The notes under the pieces are model-generated. The model saw only the letters and a program-made list of their open reading frames with translations, was not told the DNA's origin and ran no database searches. DNA of 64,000 bases from contig OX459099.1 of NCBI GenBank assembly GCA_949775045.1, positions 3,517,067 to 3,581,066 of the forward strand, read 5' to 3'. Source of the DNA: Metridium senile. Its lineage: Eukaryota; Cnidaria; Anthozoa; Actiniaria; Metridiidae. The position numbers and the translations under genes are program-made. Positions 14,101-29,100 of this stretch are shown piece by piece; the stretch's first letter is position 1, and each line of letters opens with the position of its first letter.

Positions 14101-17100
14101 AAGTCCAACGTTAGTTCTTTCATTGTCAAGATAAAAGTAAATCTGGCCGAGAAAGTTCAAGTTAAAACTTATGCAAATCAGGACGATTTTGTATCTAATA
14201 TACAACCTTCACGGCTATGATTTTCTTTTGTCAACTATTTATCATGAATTATAACTGAGTTTTATAAAAAGTGTTTATTTCTTTCATCAGATGTACCACA
14301 TCCTAAAAGCACCAGCGTCTATCGTTATGTCCCGTTTGATCTTATCAAGACAAGCAGCGATAAAGGAAACACTATCACACAGTCCTTACTGAACTACAAC
14401 GACGGCAAGTCTAGTTCAGGTAAAAACAAAATATACTACGCAACGATATCCAACGGAAACGCAGCACATGTCACGTACTAAATAAATAGATGTGTTCTTG
14501 AAATAATATCGACTGTACGCAACTGAACTACAACGACGGCACGTCTGGTTCAGGTAAAAAAACAAAATATACTACCCAACGATATCCAATGGAAACGCAG
14601 CACATGTAGCGTACTAAATAAATAGATGCTTTCTTGAAACAATATCGACTGTACCCTACTGAACTACAATGACGGCACGTATGGTTCAGGTAAAAACAAT
14701 ATCTATTACGCAACGATATCCTACGGAAACGCAGCGCCTTTCGCGTACTAAATAAATAGATGTTTTCTTGAAATATTATCGACTGTACGCAACTGAACTA
14801 CAATGACGGCACGTCTGGTTCAGGTAAAAACAAAATTTAAATTACGCAACGATATCCTACAGAAACGCAGCGCATGTCGCGTATTAAATGAATTGATGCT
14901 TTCTTGAAATATATCGACTGTACGCATCAGAAAAAGGGATGCTCCCAATGAATCATTCTTACGACTCTGCAAACCGCAAAGAAATGCAATAATCTCTTAC
15001 GTATACACGAACTTGTAAAAATTGTACAATGATGCATCTGTACGTAAGTCGGTACGGAAATACGTAAGTGAGTGTCGGTCAGAGTTTCCCAAATTAGTAG
15101 GACACTCGCTAGAAGATTGAGGCTTTACAAAAGTGATCAATCTATTGTTTTAAACACAACAAGCTAGCTAACCTTGTGTCTTTGGTTCCCCTTCCATCAA
15201 CAGGGGGATGGCAGCCATTAAACTCTAACGGTAACGAGTACATTCAGTTTGACTTCGTTATTGGACGTACAGTAACAAAGCTTGGTACACAGGGGGGCAA
15301 CCTCCAGAACCAGTGGGTCACAGCCTTTAAAATGTCCTACAGCCTGAATGGAATACAATGGCAAGAGTATAAAATAAATGACACGGTCTATGTAAGTGAC
15401 ATTCATACAATAATAGCAACAATTATACCCGAAGGAGCTCGAAATAAGCTAGTCTGTAAGAGTAAGCGAGTGGAAGAGTAAGTACGTAAGTTAGAGAGTA
15501 ACAGAGTAAGACCACAAGGAACAAAGAAGATGTTCACACAACAAACACTCTTGATAATTTCCTTAAACCAACCAACAACTTTTTAAGTTTTAAAAAGTAG
15601 CCTACAAGAAAAGAATTATAATCATTATAACAATTATATATATTGTAACTATTATATATTATGTAAATAAACATTTGCATTTAATAGGAATGCTAATAAG
15701 GTTTGTATTGTATTGTATTGTATTGTATTGTATAGCGAGTAAAGTTGTATTATTTAGCTACTGTCTGTGTTTTGTTCACAGAGTTTTCAAGCCAATACAG
15801 AAAGCAAAAACATCGTCACACACAAATTCTGTCCATCCATTGAGGCTCGTTTCATCCGCTTGTATCCAGTCAGCTGGAGTACTTCAATAAACATGCGTGT
15901 TGGAGTCTTTTACCAAAGGGAACGTACGTATATTCTCTACTGTCACGTAGCCATAGTGCCTTCTGTTTTTTTATTATTTTAATTCAAATTTGTTTGATTT
16001 GAATTGCAATGGCTACCCACAAAAACAGAAGGCATTATGGTTATTGTTAATCTAATTAACCAAGGATGGCACAGTTGGTTAGTGCGCGGTGTTCTGTGCG
16101 AGAGGTCCCGAGTTCGATTCCCAGTGACCTCGCATCCTTGTTTCAACTTCTCTTCTTTCTGTGTAGCTTTAAGTAGCTTTAAATACCCGTAAAACGAGCA
16201 CTAACTATGGAGAGAGGGAAGTAAAATAAGCACACCGTCGGCTCTCTGGAAGATCAGCTGAAGGAACTTCTGACATAAAATACTATTCTTTACTTTAATG
16301 TTGTGTACTAATAGGCTACGATAAACAATATCTGTTAAAATCAAATAAATATTCATACAATGCAAAAAGTGATCACTTGAACCAAGTGCAAATTACCTAA
16401 ACCCAGGTCCATTGGAAAGTAGTAGTTTCATTAATTAAGATCAGTACCAAAATATTTCTTAGTATATTGACTTCGCTCATATACTGACATCACATTTATA
16501 CTAATAATTACGTCATAATTTTTGATGACGTCATATTCAGACTAATAATTTTCTATTACAGCATTCCTTATCAAAGGTTGCTATAGCAGCGACACACTGG
16601 CCCTAACTAATCCTATCCAACACGTCAGTATTGACGTGATGCATCCTGGATACTGTGTGACGTCATGTGCTATCAAATCTTTTACATATGCTGGTTTAAC
16701 AGTGGGCAGCCGATGTTATTGTTTTAGCACATTGCCAAGCTTAGATGTCTCACAATACAAATGTAACGAGCCGTGCAGTGGAAACCCCGCAATTATGTGC
16801 GGTGGCCAATCACATTTCAGTGTGTATGAAGTGCGGGAATTTTTGAATACCAACTTTGGGGTAACAATACCAGCTAGCGTGACATTGTTTGAGAATTTTA
16901 AAGTCACTTCATCAAGCCATCATTACTACAGCGTGGATTTTGGAGAAGATATTACTTTATTTACCAATAAGTCTGAGATTGAGTACTTTGCGATGGAAGA
17001 ACAGTCGAGGAAGGTTAGTAGCTACCAAAATACCCACAGTAACAAACCAACAAGCAATAGGCCTTTTGTAACAACAGGTCACGTGGCCCTACCCCTTTAA

Positions 17101-20100
17101 AATCGAGCTGCTGTGTCAAAACGAAAGAAATGAAAAGAGCACCTCAACATTAGTAAGAAGGCAACATATCAGCTCATGAAATGTAACACGAGGGAAATAG
17201 CATTTAATTTAAAATTCAATATTTTATAAGGATTTGAATGGAAAATACGCTCTGGGAGCATATTTCCTATAGAAATCCTTATAAAATATTGAATTTTATA
17301 TTTAATGCCATTTCTCCTATGCTCAACATTATGAGCTAACACTTTGGCTTCTTACTAATATTGAGGTGCTCTTTTCATTTCTGATGTTCATTTTGACACA
17401 GCTGCTCGATTTAAAAGGGGTAGGGTCACGTGACCTGTTGTTGCAAAAGGCCTATTGATGGTTTGCAGCCATTCCCAGGAGAGCGAATTAAATAAAAGTA
17501 CCACCAGTCACGGTAATGGTTTTCTTTTGTCAACACCACCAGCATGGCTGCTGTATCTTTGGTTCAATTCACTCTCCTGGGAATGGTTGCAACCAAAGAA
17601 TATATATGAACTCTCATTCCAAATCATGTAGTACCTATATTTTTCTTTTTTTTTTAATAATGATAAATTTTATTTATTGTTTGTCTCCCCAATTAGTGCC
17701 ATTTAGGCGCTAGAACGACCATAGACACTTTAATTAAGCTTATGTATATGGTGACCAAGTCACGGTTCAGCCTCAATCTCGATAGCGTGTAAAACGTAAT
17801 GTATAGGGATAGTGAGTGGGAGTGTGTCGAATACTTAAACATTAGAATACGACGTAAAACAATGATAGATATTTAATTATGTTTATGATTGTTTCAACCA
17901 ATCAGGTTGCTTCGCGCACTTGGATCGGTCGATATGGCGTACCGAGAAAACTCCATACTACTAACACACTCGATGTGGCTTGGGCGGTGAAAGATACAAA
18001 TATCACATACAAGAAAATCAACGAGGCTCATGTAGTATCTTATATCAACATGACTATCTACGAAGGCAAGGACGTATCAATGACTCACTCCAGTGCAGGA
18101 CAAAATGAGGAGTACAGTTTACCAGGTGAGCATCAGTTAATTTATTATAATTTTTAGGCATAATGCGTGGCCATTATTTATTCGGAGTAAGGACCAAGAT
18201 ATGAAAGCTTTGAAAAACTACCATTTAATAGATTCCAATGGGGAACACACTAGTTTTTATAAATCTATTCATTTTTTGTTTAGCTATCTTCAATAATTTC
18301 TGCTTATTAAAAAGAATCTTAAATATATTAATTATTAGATCATTTGTTTAATGTTCAGTAATTTCTGCATTAAAAAGAATCGTAAATATATATATTATTA
18401 GATCATTTGTTCAGCGTTCTGTAATTTCTGATTATTAAAAAGAATCTTAAACATATTCATTATTAGATCATGTTTTCAGCGTTCCTAATTTCTTCTTACT
18501 AAAAAGAATCTTAAATATATTTATCATTAGATGCTACTGTACATAGTACATCAGGTGACAGAGTGAGCCAGCGAATTTCGACCAGCGGACCAAGGAACGT
18601 CGATAGAATTTACTTGTTGGTAAAGAACAAATTTAGAACAGGTATACTAAAAGCCTTCAGTGTTGAAGTCGCAAGCACAGGTTACCTCAAAGTGCAGGTT
18701 GGTAGAACAAAGACGAGCAACATAAGGCTATAAATGTTAGGGGCGGATCCAGAAATTTGTCAGGGGGTGTCCAAATTGCAAATGAAGGGCTCTTAAGGTA
18801 TTAGGGGGTGTCCGGTCCCTAAATGTCTTAAATAAAATAGGGGTAATTGCGGCGCTAAGAGGTGTCCGGTGCCTGAAGAGACACCCCTTAGATCCGCCCC
18901 TGAATGTACTGACCTAATGTTCGTTCTTCGTCTGTGTATCATAATAGCTATCTTATCACTATCATCACTTTCATAATCAGTGTCGCCATTAGTATCATTA
19001 TCATTATTATTATTGTGGTTCTTCTCCGTGTACGGGAAACAGTCTACGTAATTGAATAGAAACAACAAAAGACTAAAAAAATGAACAAAGCTAACAAAGA
19101 ATACAATAGGTTCCCAGTACAAGGAGAAGGAGCCCCGACACAGTCTACTTAATTCAATAGAAACAACAAAAGACTAAAAAAATGAACCAAGCTAACAAAG
19201 AATACAATAGGTTCCCAGTACAAGGAGAAGGGGCCCCGACACAGTCTAATTAATTCAATAGAAACAACAAAAGACTAAAAAAAATGAACCAACTGAGTTA
19301 ACAAAGAATACAATAGGTTTCGAGTACACGCGGAGAAGGACCCACTATTCTCTAACTATTTTAACATCATCCATATCACCCCCTTGCAGATATACCGACC
19401 TGTTTGCAAATTACCAGGCGAAAAATCCTACTGCTACTCTAGTGGAACTTGTACCTCTATAGTCTCAAAATGTTCCAGCTCGTCGTCAACTCCATCATGT
19501 TCCCCTCCGAAAGCGTTCTATATTGCTTCATCCAGCTGTATGTCGTCTGGTTTGCAGTGTAATCAACCTAGTGGATCAATAGCCGAAGTACTGACAAGCA
19601 ACTACGAGCTAGTCTTCGAGAAACAGGTCTACCTAATAACAGGCGCTCATGTCATTTATGCCAAGAACAGCAGCGTTGAGCCCGACTTTAAAGTACGTCA
19701 AAAGGACATCTTAGGCGTTACTCTGCCTGCCTCGACAGGAGCAGAGCTCTACATGGGTAAATCTACTAAACGAATACCTTACAAGACCAACCTTAACATG
19801 ACTCTTGGACATCTTTTCTCAACTACTGGGTATAACAGTGACGCACTTGACTATGCACCTATAGTTCGAGCGACGTATATCGAGCCAAGTACCTTTTCGC
19901 TAGCACTTAACTGCAGTGTTGGGCATTATATTGATTCTTTTAACCTTTCCAACGCCGTCAGCTTCGAGATACACCAAGCGGACTATATCTGCACGGAACG
20001 AATTCGTAACGTTACCTACGAATTCCTGCCTTATGCCGCACTCAATAAACCTTTCAATATTACGATATATCAACACTTTGGATACAATGTAACACACTTG

Positions 20101-23100
20101 ATCGAGTTCAATAGTACCGACACTATTACTTCTACATTTCGAAGAGTTGATCGAAACATCACGCTTCAGCATACCTTCGATGTCATTGGTGTTTACAATG
20201 TAGACTTTATCGTGTATAATATTCTTAGTTCATTCAGTAAGCGTTGCAGTGTAATCGTATTGGAAGAGATCGATCAAGTTATAATTCATCGATCCCCGCC
20301 AGCCAATCATACCAGCCCCACTTTTATATCATGGACAGTGGTTAATGGCACTGATACACATTGCAACTTGACGTTAGGTGACGGCACAATGCAACGAGTT
20401 GAAACAGGGACTATTAATGGAACACGGACGTTCAGCTTTACAAAGACCTATACTTCTGTTGGTGAATACTGGGTTAACATATCTTGCGGCAACCCTGTTA
20501 GTAGGGCTATCAGTAGTACGATGGCGATCGTAGAGAAACCAATCCCATGGATTAATTGTTTTAAATACCATGCAAATAGAGATATTGAAGTCAATGAAAC
20601 AATCGAATTACGAGCCACATCTACTAAAGCAGATTGCACCAACGTGCTAGCACGATTTGACTTCGGCGATGGAAAATATGCAGAAACGAGAAATTATACC
20701 ATTGTGGATTGTTCGGGATTTTTGTGTCCACCACCTTATAGGTATTATCAAGTACCAAAAAACTACTCATTCTGGAGTATTTTTAACTATAACATAACTC
20801 TCTATAACAACGTGAGTTCGAAAACATGCTCTCTATATCTACAAGTCCATAAACCTGTTTATCCGATAACTTTTAGCTCACTGACAGCCACCGATGCAAA
20901 CTTTTCTACTCCTACCGCATTCATGATGAATATTTCTTCGGGGAATGACTTCGACTGTAACTGGAACTTCGGTAATTTAGTCACAAGAATCAATGGCAGT
21001 GGTTTTAATAGATTGGGGCAGTACGTGTATTACACCTATTCCTCTGTTGGTTGTTTCACTGTTAGTGTCACTTGTACAAACCGTCTTTATACTGGGTCTA
21101 ACACTACCCAAGCCTGCGTTTACCATCCAATCACGAACTTGAAACTCACCGCTCCAGCTGAGCATGACATCAAAAGTAATTGTCCAATCTCGTTTAAAAT
21201 GGACTTAGGGACGGCCGTCAGTTTTAATCTAACATGGACTCATCTACTGACTTTACAGACTTCAAGTGTAGCCATTACCGTTATTGACCCAAACAAAGGT
21301 GGCAATACAGAAGTTCCGATTTCGTATTTCCCGACGATTGGTGTGTACAAGGTTGAGTTGTCAGCTATAAATAAGGTAACGTCGCTAGTCGTGAAGACAC
21401 AGATCGTCCATGTTGAGCTGCCAATCGTAAACTTTTGTACCAAAAGAAGTCATAAGTATATCCAGGATGGTCACAATGTCGACCTGCACAGCGCGGTTGA
21501 TTCTGGTTCCAACGTTACTGTTTTCTGGGATTTCAAAGATGGGACAAATCAAACAAATTTTTACGAGGCTGATACGTTAAAGCTTACTGGGGACAACGTA
21601 AGTCATTCGTACTCCGTACATGGCCTGTACAAAGTTCGCAGTGTTGCTAGTAACCCATTGGGAAGTAAGTATACAGTTACAGATATCATAGTACAGTATC
21701 CTGTTACTAACCTTAGCCTGGAGACTAACAGTCCACAGATTATTCCCTTGGGCACAACCACGTTCAGCTTAAGAGTACCTGATAATATTCATGTACCAAC
21801 GGATGCAAAGATAGATGTGGATTTTGAGTCTAACGGTAATTATCGTGGGTTAGCTTTTGGCACAAACAAACTGAGACAGTTTACTAAGTCGATTACAACT
21901 CCTGGATTATATCTTGTAACGATAAAAGTCATGAACCAGATTAGTTCGCAGCAGTTTAATACAACGATCGATGTCCAAAGAGAGATCAAAGGTCTGCAGA
22001 TTATTCCGGTACATACCGGGGGAGATCCCGGGTATGGGGCACCAGGACGTGGTGCAAACAAAAATCAATTTCCCCGTGAATACCCCGTACGATTTAATGC
22101 AATAACAACTGATGGTTCAAACATATCGTATTATATCGACTACGGAGATGGATCGGAGTCTAATGTCACTCAAAAGGACTACTCAACACATCAGTATGCC
22201 ACTAAAGGCCATTATACTATTACAGTCATTGCTAATAACTCGGTTAGTGAGATGAAAGTCACAGTACCTATTAGTGTTTTGGATAGTAACTTGGATCTCG
22301 TTTTCAACAGTGATTGCCCTACATGGTTTCCGTTTAAGACTACATTTCAGGTCGATTTAGCGCAAGTAGGAAACGATGCTTGTTGTCTAATTGATTTGAC
22401 GGACGGTACGTCTTACATCTACAAGGACAACCCTTCTACAATTTGTAGGTCTGATTGGGCAGCACTAAGCCTGGAACAAAAGATCTTTCCAAAGAAACAC
22501 AACATTTCGATTACGTTCCCTCATTTTTTTAAGAAACTGAAGTACTACCTTACCAAAACATCTTGTCACAACGCTGTGTCGTACCTGGAGAAATTCCACT
22601 GGGCCATCTTGGTCCCTCTATCTTGTGCTTTTCCGATAATTCAAATTAAAGACATCGGACAAACCTATAATAAACCCACGCGATATTTCCGTTCCAGAAG
22701 CATCAAAGTGTTCTCCGATGTTAATGTTCGTTGCTACGCTTCTCGAAGGACGGAATTCAACTGGACTATTCATAACATCAACAGTACCGGTCACGTAAAC
22801 GGTATCGTAGCAATGCCAGAGAACAGCACTGCGAATCGATCGATACTGGAGCTACCATACCTGTCCCTGCCGTACGGTTCTTACAAGTTTGTTCTCAACG
22901 TAAGTGTTGTAAGTCTTACTCTTGTTGACGCCTCAAGACATGGATACGTTCACATCATCCCTTCACCGCTCCAGTGCTTTGTCAAAGATGGGAATGGTTG
23001 GTCCCAGTCGGTACAACGTGAGCTGGTCATTGATTCTCAGCACTCGTTCGACCCCGACGAAAGAAATGACAACCGGAATTTTGGGATGAAATACTACCTA

Positions 23101-26100
23101 TATTGCAAGAAAAACGACGTAAATTATACCTTTCCAGAAGACCCACTCACAGACAAAGCCGAGCAGGCAAAGGGGGAAGGAGGGTGTTTGACTAGACAAG
23201 GAGGATTTGTCAGTAAAAACATCAGTGTAAAAAAGTTTCAGAACGGTACTTTCAAGGTGAATGATACACTGCAGTTTCGACTTTACTGTGCGAAGGGATC
23301 ACGTCTGGAACATTTTGATGTATTGGTGAAAATGACCGATATCGATCCTCCTCAGTGTCTGTTAAGGTAAGAAAAACGTACAAAACGAATCGTTTTATAT
23401 TTGATGGAGGAGGGGTCGAAATCACAAAAACCATCAAGCACGGCTTTTAAACTCCCCAAAAAAATTGAGCGGGATCGTTTCCAGTGATATCGAGTGATAT
23501 ATTAAAAAATATCTTGCAAACTGTATAACTGAAAAAGAATCGTGCCAAAAATTAGACCCTCTCTCCATCAAATAACACACATTACTTTTATTGTGATGTT
23601 GCGAAATGCGCTATAAGCACCACACACCGGTGGGCTTAGTTGGTTAAGCGCCGGACTATCATGCGGGAGGAGCGGGGTTTGCGTCCTATCCGTATTAATA
23701 CTCAGGGTCTTAAAATAATTGAGGAGAAGGTGATGCCTTTGTAATTACATCTGCAAATGGTTAGACCTTCGCGTCTTCTCGGATAGGGACGTTAAACCGG
23801 AGGTCCCGTCTCTCCACATTAAACAAGAGTAGTTGGTACAAGTTGTTGTGGTGTCCTTTCCTTCGTATGAAGGAAACGCTAATAAAGTAAAAACAAAATT
23901 ACTTACTGACACACAATAAAAACTAACCGAGGATAATTTGTATAATATTAATCTAAGCTCAAATGTTTCGTTTCCTTTTTTTTAGTACTGATGATTTCAC
24001 CATTAACCGGCGAATCGTCACGTCGTCCAAATTGACAATCAAATCCAAATGTAATATCAAGGGAGCCAGTGAGTCGGATATTATCGTCAAATGGTCCTTA
24101 TACAAACAGAACAACCTTAGCCATCTTGAGGCCCAGAATCTGAAACATTTCTTACAAAGTCCCAGCGATAGGCAGGACCTAGTTTTACGTAAAGATTCTC
24201 TAAATGGATGCAGCTCATACAGAGTGGATCTTGAGGCACGTTTGCCAAACAGAACACCTGGAAACACCTGGTTATTGATTAACACTCACTGCCCTCCTGA
24301 AGGAGGAAGTTGTGAAGCCACACCCAAAGAAGGAGAACCAAAGACCTTGTTTACTTTACGATGTGAAAACTGGACCAACTTCGAAGGCAATGATGAACTG
24401 AAATATTATTATTACTACAAGAGAAAGCCTTTTGACCTGCCATTGCTTTTCTTCCACACTGAACAGACAATAGTGACGAATGTGACTTTACCAGAAGGTC
24501 ATGAGGCTTTTGGTTACCAAGTCGAGATCCAAGTTTTGTTGGTTGATAGTGTTGGGGCTATTACAAAAGATATATTTAAAGTTAAGGTAAGTAATTCCAA
24601 ATGTGAGATTCAAATCTCGAGTTGATTGGCATGGTGGTTGGTTGAGTGTAGTCTCGAAAATAATCGACATTTGAATGAACTGAAAACATTTTTTTCAAAC
24701 TAGTCTATGAAAATACATTTACCTCACATGGAATTTCAGTTAAATATGAATGTTATTATTTACTTCTCTTTGTTATCTCTTTAGTTTGAATTTGAAAAGA
24801 CTTCGTAAAACTCATCTTGTAGGAGGGAATAAACCCAAGTATTTAGTCTTTTTGCACACCTGAAGCCAAGTTTTTTATTTATTCATACGGAAAACTAGTT
24901 TCGTCTTAGTGACCTTATCAATTCCTTATTATTCACTTCTTATAGCAATTAAGTGATTTTTTTATCTATTTAGCTTGCTTCTATTTAATGGTATTTCAAT
25001 AATGTCTTTTAATCATTTATGTAATTTTAATCGACTTAATATACAGTTTTTGACGCTATCGAAATGTATTGCGTGATGATGATGATGGATTGTAATCGTC
25101 TTAGTGTGTGTTGTTTTGAGAAGGACAGTATAACTTAGTGTCTAACGCTTCAACAACCTCAGCGGAAGTCCCCAACATGGAAATAAACAACTGACCTCTG
25201 GAAAAGGCCGAAATATATATTTTCTTTATATTAAAACTACATGCATAAAATAGCACATGTAATATATTCACTATTTTTGCTTGAAGGTAAAACCTGAGGC
25301 AAACCCTTCAATCGACTCTCCATGTAAAACACTGCGTAAAGAGGTGCTGGATAAGAATGGAAACTTAGTCAACCTAGAGATGAATGACAATTCTCAGGTA
25401 TGTATGGTATTGTACGGTGGCTTAAAAGTGCCATGGTATCTTAAACACCTTTTTAGGAAGTTCTTTGCCAATTTCAATTTGTTGGCAATTTGTCTGCCAA
25501 TTTCAATTTGTTGGCAATTTGTTTGACAATTTTACAATTCTCATGTATGTATAGTGTTGCAGTGGCTGAGTTTCGTTTCGAAAAGTAAAAACTGAACTGT
25601 ACCTTGTGCCGCAATGCTGTCTGCAACAACTAAGACAACCTTTGTTACTCTGTGCAATTCATGTCTTCAGAAGCTTGTGCGGCAACGGCAGTGCAAGACA
25701 AGTTCCTGGAAAAATTGCACAGTGTAACAGTGCCTAAAGGCCGGTACACACTAGGCGACAAGTCGCTGCAACACGACGCGGCGACACGTTGCGGCGACAA
25801 TTCCCTTGTGTGCACATAGAGTTTTTACGGTAATTTTTGTCCCCGCGACAGAATTTTGTCCCCGCGACACATCGCACAAATTCAAACCGGTTTGAATTCG
25901 TGCATCAGGTCGCAGCAACAAAATGAGTGAAAGTGTTGCAGTGAGTTGACGCCTAGTTTGCACCGGCCTTTAATATAGATTTAAGCTAATTGCTTTGGGA
26001 TCTACTAAAAATCGCCTTTGCGAAGAGGTTCCCTCATTAAACATCATTATCATTATTTTCATTCAACAGCATCTTAACCAGTGGTGTCTTCGACAAGCTG

Positions 26101-29100
26101 AATTGTTGAATAAAGAGGCAAACGAACGCGTCAAAACCCTGAAAAACTTGACTTTTACTCTGAATGAAACTCAAACCCACTTGAGCGAGCTTTTGAAGAA
26201 AGAACCACAAAGAACTGACTATCCCGAGGCAGCTGAAGTCAAAGTCTTGAAGGAACAGATTGAGGCTACAAACCTCCAGTCAAAGAACTGTTGTCAGGTA
26301 AAAGTGTTTTCTTATTGAAATAATTGAAAACAATTTATCATGTTTACAGACAAAATCGCATCGCCACCTCCAACTTCAGCAACATTTTTTTTCTTTTCTT
26401 GTTTTTTTTTCCATCAACTGAGTTTTCAGACTGAGTTTATCATTTTCACCACCGTCACTATAGGTGGACGTACAGTGACATATTTTGTTATGGTTTTGCC
26501 AACGAGTGTGAAAAACTAATTTGATTATGGTTCCAGAAAAAATAACCTATCTCATGGGAGAGTAACCAAATATAAGCTTGTTGACCAAGTTTCAGAACGT
26601 TTGGCTAAATCGAAATAAAATTATGAGCATCCAAAATTACAGAGAAATGTATGGTGTCCTTCCAAACCATCCATTCTTTGTATTTTCGAAAAAACAATTA
26701 AAATACCATAATTTCGTTGCAATTTGCACAAACTTGTTCAAACTTTCAATTCTTACTAATTTGTATTTGTTCTTTTGTGTGAAGGGGTATATTTTTGAAT
26801 TAGATTAATTTTGAGAAACTTGGTTCCGGTCCCTTGCTCGATATGAAACTGAAGGCTAATATCATAACTACCATTTCGTTGATATATTTATTTCCAGATA
26901 CGAGAAAGATTCGCCACGTCAATGGGAAATGTCCAGCTAGATTCCATCACCACCATCCAAATGACATCAGCAACAATCTTTGCTTTGACGGGAAATCCAG
27001 AAGAACAGTGTATACAAGCGTTGGTAAGCAAATAATAATCACGCCTCTAAACTCTCCTTTCATACTGGAAATCGTTGATCAGACCAAGATGGGAATTGTG
27101 ACAGGAAGACCAGTTTATTTCTAGCCGAAAGAGCTACCGGCGATAAATATTCGGGTTTTTCACAAATGACTAGACTAACGATTATCATTTTATCTAAACA
27201 GATTCGTCTGACTGATGCACTCAAAAAAATAATGGATTTCTTTCTTGTGGAAACAACAAGTTTAAACTTTGATGACGTTCGAAGTGGAATGGCCTCGTTT
27301 TCCCAAGCTGCAGCGGGTATTTTGTATGGATTTAGTGTAGTTTTGGAGAAAGCAACTCGTGGGGCTACTACGATGGACGGACAAAATGCAAACCTGGTAT
27401 GTAACATAATATTCTTATTTAGATAAGGTGGACGTTAAAGAACCTGTTGTGCTGTTTGAAAAAAGTTTGAATCAGTATATGAAACGCAAAATAAACATTA
27501 ACAGCAACAAAAATAACAATATAGACAGCGATAGTTATAACAAATGCAGCATCACCAACAACAAAAGCAATCAAATACATCAATCAAACAAGAAGAACAA
27601 CGACAGCCACTATCACCCTTCAGCAATAGAACATATTTCATGACTATATGAAAAGCTCATGGCAAGAACGTGGTAAAGACACGGTAAGGCACATCAAAAT
27701 TCTAGAAACATCACGGTCGGGAAAAGGCACGCACAAGGCACTACGAAAGTCATACGAAATCTGCTCTACGTATCAAAGATATTGAAATCTCAACCTGTTA
27801 GAAAAAAATCTCGCGCGCTAATAAGTCTTTTGTTACTTCTCACCTACAATACCATATATGATAATTGCATTGTTTTCAAGATTGCATACAATATTTCTGA
27901 TACGAATACCAGAAAAAAAAAAGAAAATACTCCACCCTTGATCAAGTGATCACTAAATACCCAGATCAATATGTATAGCTATCATGTCCAGTTCGTAACC
28001 AATATTTCTAATGTTTCAGGCGTTATTCTACAGTAACTACGTCCAAGTATTGATACGAAACACAACAAACATCATCAAGAGCTGTTGTATCGTCGTAAAT
28101 GAGTTCCCGACCGAGATATTCACACCTGAATTGAACATCACTTTCTCTGAGAATACACTGGACATGGTGTCCAATCTCTCTCTCTATACTGGTAGTGGTG
28201 AGGTCAAGATTCCAGGAACATGGATCTCTGATGTGTTTGGTGATACCAATTATACATCCCTCCTCGTAGTCTCAGAAGTAAGGAGGACAGAAACGCATAA
28301 GAGTTGAATTAGCTGTCTGTCTGTCTGTCTGCCCCCCCGCCCGCCCGTCTGTCTGTCTGTCTGTCTGTCTCTTCGTTTGTTTATCTGTCTGTTTGTCTGC
28401 CCGCCCGCCCGCCCGCCCGTCCGTCCGTCCGTCCGTCCGTCCGTCCGTCCGTCCGTCTGTCTGTCCGTCCGTCCGCCCGTCTGTCTGTCTGTCTGTTCGT
28501 TTGTTTATTCCTCTTCTTATTTTTAATAGGAGAACAGAAACGCCATAAAGTTGAATTGTTTGTCTGTCTGTCTGTCCGTCCGTCCGTCTGTTCGTTTGTT
28601 TATTCCTTTTCTTATTTCTAATAAATACGTTTAAAAATTGAAAGCATTTTTGCTGATTTAGCACTAATGTCGTCATTAACTGAAGATTCACGCTGCAGCC
28701 TCATACCTTTTAGATATTGAATGATACTAATATACAGCTACTTTTTTCCAGGCAACAGTTTTCCAGGAAAACCCCTTCACTGCTGACAACTCTTCCAAAC
28801 TCGTCCACAGCATGGTCTGTGAATTTGGATTATCGAATTCCAGCGGTGAAATAAAACTCCAAAACCTCACCAACCCTATCGAGCTCTGGATTCACAAGAA
28901 AGGATCTTTGTCAAACTGTTTCCAGGGAACCCTTTCGCATCGGCAAACAAAGTATCACATATTTGTAGTTTCCAGGAACGAAAGCTCTATCAACGTCGAT
29001 GTACGAGAGGTCCTAAGACGTGGCCAGACGTCTGCCCAGCCGGAGTTCTCTATCTCACTTCGAAAAGGACAACGACCTGATGACCACGATCACTGGTATG

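Noticed and set aside
16061..16150. Functional tRNA gene
   Set aside because: A and B boxes are present, but the acceptor and anticodon stems do not close and the same body follows both copies, so it is a SINE.
27428..27643. Asn/Ser-rich ORF after the 27202 exon
   Set aside because: Intronic, low-complexity AAC/AAT content, no splice continuity with the polycystin frame.
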